8,613 nucleotides of DNA from an uncultured Mollicutes bacterium (lineage in GTDB: Bacteria; Bacillota_I; Bacilli_A; UBA3375): contig CAMZNW010000019.1 in assembly GCA_947313935.1 (NCBI GenBank), forward strand, positions 1-8,613, given 5' to 3'. Below are positions 7,032 through 8,613 of the stretch, piece by piece (the stretch's first letter is position 1; the number at the start of each line of letters is the position of its first letter). Below the pieces are notes generated by a model. That model saw nothing but the letters and a program-made list of their open reading frames with translations. It did no database searches and was not told the DNA's origin. The position numbers and the translations under genes were made by a program.

Positions 7032-7731
7032 CACTAACTCCTTTATTTAATTTTAACATAACTTTTGATAAATCATAATTAATATCTTTTTTGTTTTTTA
7101 TATCTTTATCAAACGAAAATACTAACCAAGCTTTTCCAAGTGGATTTGTTTTAAAATTTATTTCAATTTGATATTTACTATCATAATTGTTTATTTTTAT
7201 TAATTTCAAACTATTATTATCATTTGAAAAATGATTAATATTAGTTATTAATTTAGTGTTTTTTATATTTTCAGTATTTTTTATCATTTTAAAATTATTT
7301 TTTTTTTCATCTGATAATTTTATCATATTTTTGGTTGATATTTGTTGTTCTGGTTGATAATCTAAAATACCAACGTTTATTGCATTAAATACATTTGTAT
7401 TATCAATAAAATCAAAATCTAAAGTAGCTAAATAACTTGTACTTGGTTGAAGGTTTTCTAATTTGAAAACATTATATATATTTGATAAATCACCATAATT
7501 TTGAACATTATAATTAGCACTTATATCCCAAAATATACTATTATTTTTTATAGTTTTACTACTTTTAATATTTTTATTATCAATATTTCCTTCAACATAT
7601 ATTGAAGATTTATCAATTATTTCATTACTATTGTAAAATACATATACTTCCCGTAAATTTTGTATATATGCTACTACTATTACAATTACTAACGCTGTTA
7701 TTGCTAATTTAGATGTTTTTTTAAATTTCAT
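6988..7731 (-). CDS. Unrecognised single-pass membrane-anchored protein
   Basis: I do not recognise the family. The 247 residues start with MKFKKTSK, then one hydrophobic helix (about 9-23, LAITALVIVIVVAYI), with no lipobox cysteine (there is no Cys at all) and no clear signal-peptidase site. This suggests an N-in membrane anchor with a 220-residue outside domain. The ectodomain is rich in N, K, I and D. Alternating segments such as LENLQPSTSYLATLDFDF (91-108), KYQIEINFKT and KAWLVFSFDKD, ending YDLSKVMLKL, look like a beta-sandwich of the fibronectin-III or carbohydrate-binding jelly-roll kind; this is inference from pattern only. A low-complexity stretch (about 140-170) and an acidic/polar tail flank it. 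ATG 7731 is chosen because AGGTGG precedes it and the promoter lies just upstream; a longer in-frame reading to 7785 would run through the promoter. It is the first gene of the synthetase operon and overlaps the methyltransferase gene by 44 nt. Confidence 0.8.
   Translation of the reverse strand: MKFKKTSKLAITALVIVIVVAYIQNLREVYVFYNSNEIIDKSSIYVEGNIDNKNIKSSKTIKNNSIFWDISANYNVQNYGDLSNIYNVFKLENLQPSTSYLATLDFDFIDNTNVFNAINVGILDYQPEQQISTKNMIKLSDEKKNNFKMIKNTENIKNTKLITNINHFSNDNNSLKLIKINNYDSKYQIEINFKTNPLGKAWLVFSFDKDIKNKKDINYDLSKVMLKLNKGVSDDNSKNESKYESVA
7038..7044 (-). promoter_or_regulatory. Methyltransferase ribosome binding site inside upstream gene
   Basis: The minus-strand AAAGGAG lies within the last codons of the membrane-protein gene. 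It is 6 nt from ATG 7031 and only 3 nt from GTG 7034, so it decides for the ATG. Confidence 0.65.
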
Positions 7732-7735
7732 ATCG

Positions 7736-7741
7736 CCACCT
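7736..7741 (-). promoter_or_regulatory. Membrane-protein ribosome binding site (AGGTGG)
   Basis: AGGTGG lies 4 nt before ATG 7731. With the -10 element ending at 7751, transcription should start near 7744. The leader would then be only about 13 nt, with this site almost at the RNA 5' end. Confidence 0.65.
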
Positions 7742-7750
7742 ATCTTTAAT

Positions 7751-7781
7751 ATTATAACATATATCTTAATTCCTTTGTAAA
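7751..7781 (-). promoter_or_regulatory. Sigma-A/70-type promoter of the synthetase operon
   Basis: The minus strand carries TGTTATAAT, a perfect extended -10 (TATAAT at 7756-7751 with TG at 7759-7758). TTTACA (7781-7776) matches TTGACA at five of six bases with a 19-nt spacer; the long spacer is compensated by the extended -10. It lies just behind a terminator and just ahead of the first gene, so it is the likely start for all six genes. No room exists for an attenuator or T-box between it and the first gene. Confidence 0.75.
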
Positions 7782-7799
7782 ACACTATATTTATATTTT

Positions 7800-7834
7800 A
7801 AAAAATAGAATATAATAAATTTTATTATACTCTA
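7800..7834 (-). terminator. Rho-independent terminator upstream of the synthetase operon
   Basis: On the minus strand TAGAGTATAATAAA pairs with TTTATTATATTCTA; the one mismatch is a G-T wobble. This gives about 12-13 bp around a 3-5 nt loop, followed directly by TTTTTT (7805-7800). The stem is AT-rich but long. It ends transcription coming from the acyltransferase/deacetylase unit before the operon promoter at 7751-7781. On the plus strand only a weak T-run follows the stem, so one-way action is likely. Confidence 0.75.
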
Positions 7835-7877
7835 CTTTATTATTATTCAATTAACCAATTATTTATTTTTTGTTTGA

Positions 7878-8104
7878 TTAAAGTTTAGTCCAAATTTTTT
7901 TTGGTTGTTGTAAAATTATACTTATCTCAAATTGGTCTGCATTTTTATAAATAGATTTATCAACATCAGCAAAAGTAATTATAACATAATTTTTATCTAT
8001 TGTTTTGTTCCTTAATTTTATTTTTTATCAATTATTAGATAAATAATTGGATAAAATAAAGTATAATAAGTCATTCAATAAATATATGGTTTAACATAAT
8101 ACAT
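7878..8104 (-). pseudogene. Decayed polysaccharide N-deacetylase (IcaB/PgaB-like) remnant
   Basis: Twenty nt behind the acyltransferase stop, AGAGGAG (8109-8115) precedes ATG 8102-8104. The frame reads MYYVKPYIY, meets TGA, restarts MTYYTLFYPIIYLI and stops at 8018-8020. In another frame (8024 to 7878) the DNA is open without a start codon and encodes NYVIITFADVDKSIYKNA, ending WTKL. This closely resembles the first conserved motif of the polysaccharide deacetylases that process poly-N-acetylglucosamine (from memory, staphylococcal IcaB has a similar INFDDMDETIYENA segment). The first Asp of the F-D-D pair is Ala here, and the following 30 residues do not continue the family pattern. A complete enzyme would need some 250 residues, but only about 75 codons remain. 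The nonsense codon, frameshift and lost catalytic residue all indicate a dead gene. That the N-terminal piece belongs to the same gene is inferred from position. The deacetylase assignment rests on one motif. Confidence 0.55.
8023..8056. repeat. AT-rich imperfect inverted repeat within the decayed gene
   Basis: Two arms, ttttatcaattatt and aataattggataaaa, pair over 14 bp with one bulged base around the loop agata. It lies where the reading frame of the decayed gene changes. No T-run follows on either strand, so it is a poor terminator; it may be a deletion scar or chance pairing in very AT-rich DNA. Confidence 0.4.
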
Positions 8105-8123
8105 TTTACTCCTCTAAAACTTA

Positions 8124-8613
8124 TTAATTCAAATATATTTTTTGATACAATTTATTTAAAACTAATGATACACTTACTATAATTAATACTAAAATAGTTA
8201 CTAAAATTATTGTTCCAATTATTCCAGTTGCAGGTAACATACTTGAATTAAAAGATGATACAATAAAAATATGAATCAAATAAATACTCATTGTTTGTTG
8301 ACCATAAATTGAAATTTTTGATTCTTTTTTACTAATTAAACTAATTAATAATAAAGCATTAATAACTGTTGCAAACATTAATACAATATCTAATGAAAAA
8401 TACATTTGATATGAATCAATCCTTAATTTTTCAATACCTGTTGTATATTGATAAAATAGTTTAAAGTTAGTTACATGCCCAAATTCTAAATATCCTAAAA
8501 ATACAATTGTACTTAAGCTTAATAAAATTAATTTATTTTTTGTTGCAAATATTTCTATTTTTTCAAATTGTATGCTTGACATTAAATAACCAACTATATA
8601 AAAAATAAAAAAT
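8124..8613 (-). CDS. Membrane O-acyltransferase, C-terminal part (gene runs off the window)
   Basis: It is probably an acyltransferase-3 family integral membrane protein that moves acetyl or succinyl groups onto a surface polysaccharide (fucose 4-O-acetylase/IcaC-like group). The frame is open to the last base of the window: the codons before the first ATG (8580-8582) read FFIFYIVGYL, typical of this family's FFLLGYLL segment. That ATG is therefore internal and the 5' part is missing (family length about 330-350 residues). Counting from that Met, hydrophobic helices lie at about 18-35, 58-84, 93-112 and 117-146. GQQTMSIYLIHIFI (95-108) matches the family's C-terminal G-x-x-T-L-x-I-Y-L-L-H motif with its conserved His. 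It is followed 20 nt later by the decayed deacetylase, the pairing expected in poly-N-acetylglucosamine-type gene sets. Which acyl group and polymer are involved cannot be said. Confidence 0.75.
   Translation of the reverse strand, partial: FFIFYIVGYLMSSIQFEKIEIFATKNKLILLSLSTIVFLGYLEFGHVTNFKLFYQYTTGIEKLRIDSYQMYFSLDIVLMFATVINALLLISLISKKESKISIYGQQTMSIYLIHIFIVSSFNSSMLPATGIIGTIILVTILVLIIVSVSLVLNKLYQKIYLN

Noticed and set aside
7732..7785. An 18-codon in-frame N-terminal extension of the membrane protein (start at 7785)
   Set aside because: It would run through the -35/-10 promoter and lacks a well-placed ribosome binding site, while ATG 7731 has AGGTGG and the normal K-rich anchor start.
7978..7986. 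A second TGTTATAAT (extended -10) inside the decayed gene
   Set aside because: It lies in the codons for Y-V-I and has only a 3-of-6 match at the -35 position; shared 11-mers are expected in DNA this AT-rich.
8023..8056. Terminator for the acyltransferase
   Set aside because: The hairpin has a bulge and no T-run follows on the minus strand; the hairpin at 7800-7834 fits better.
8018..8104. Genetic code 4 (TGA read as Trp), which would join MYYVKPYIY to the next segment
   Set aside because: Tryptophan in AspRS, PheT and the membrane protein is encoded by TGG in this AT-rich DNA, and a later stop and frameshift still break the gene.
7786..8123. A T-box or other riboswitch leader ahead of the synthetase operon
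   Set aside because: No GGGTGGNACCGCG-like antiterminator on the minus strand, and the terminator and promoter at 7751-7834 leave no room for one in the transcript.

Overview
The window is AT-rich DNA (roughly 25 % G+C in the genes, lower between them) from a low-GC Gram-positive bacterium, Firmicutes or a code-11 Mollicutes/Acholeplasma-type lineage. Reasons: the A/T-biased codon use, strong AGGAGG-type ribosome binding sites, the B. subtilis-like linkages methyltransferase-pheS-pheT and hisS-aspS, and use of the standard code. Every tryptophan codon I checked is TGG, and no gene has an in-frame TGA. All genes are on the minus strand, so transcription runs from high to low coordinates.

The right end (about 7878-8613) is a surface-polysaccharide remnant. 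It holds the C-terminal part of a membrane O-acyltransferase that continues beyond the window. Directly behind it, with its own good ribosome binding site, lies a decayed reading frame. Part of this frame reads like the first conserved motif of an IcaB/PgaB-type polysaccharide N-deacetylase. A hairpin plus T6 terminator (7800-7834) closes this unit.

Immediately after it a near-consensus promoter with a perfect extended -10 (7751-7781) starts a compact operon. The order is: an unrecognised single-pass membrane-anchored protein (6988-7731), a SpoU/TrmH-family RNA 2'-O-methyltransferase, pheS, pheT, hisS and aspS. Genes overlap by 11-44 nt or are 10-11 nt apart, so co-transcription and partly coupled translation are likely. 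Three synthetases (Phe, His, Asp) and an RNA methyltransferase are thus produced together. No T-box leader is visible.

The left end is anomalous. aspS breaks off after 462 codons, before motif 3 of the catalytic domain, at about 231-236 inside a perfect 14-bp palindrome. The remaining 230 bases are different DNA: about 38 % G+C in 61-220, strongly purine-skewed on the minus strand, with an open C-terminal-like frame using GAG/AAG/GTG codons unlike the rest. Since AspRS is essential, a chimeric assembly/read junction is the leading explanation, with real rearrangement as the alternative.

I see no CRISPR, transposase, tRNA or rRNA gene, and no clear undescribed defence or mobile system. The points most worth a second look are the aspS junction, the decayed deacetylase, the unknown membrane protein heading the synthetase operon, and divergence in the PheT editing domain.
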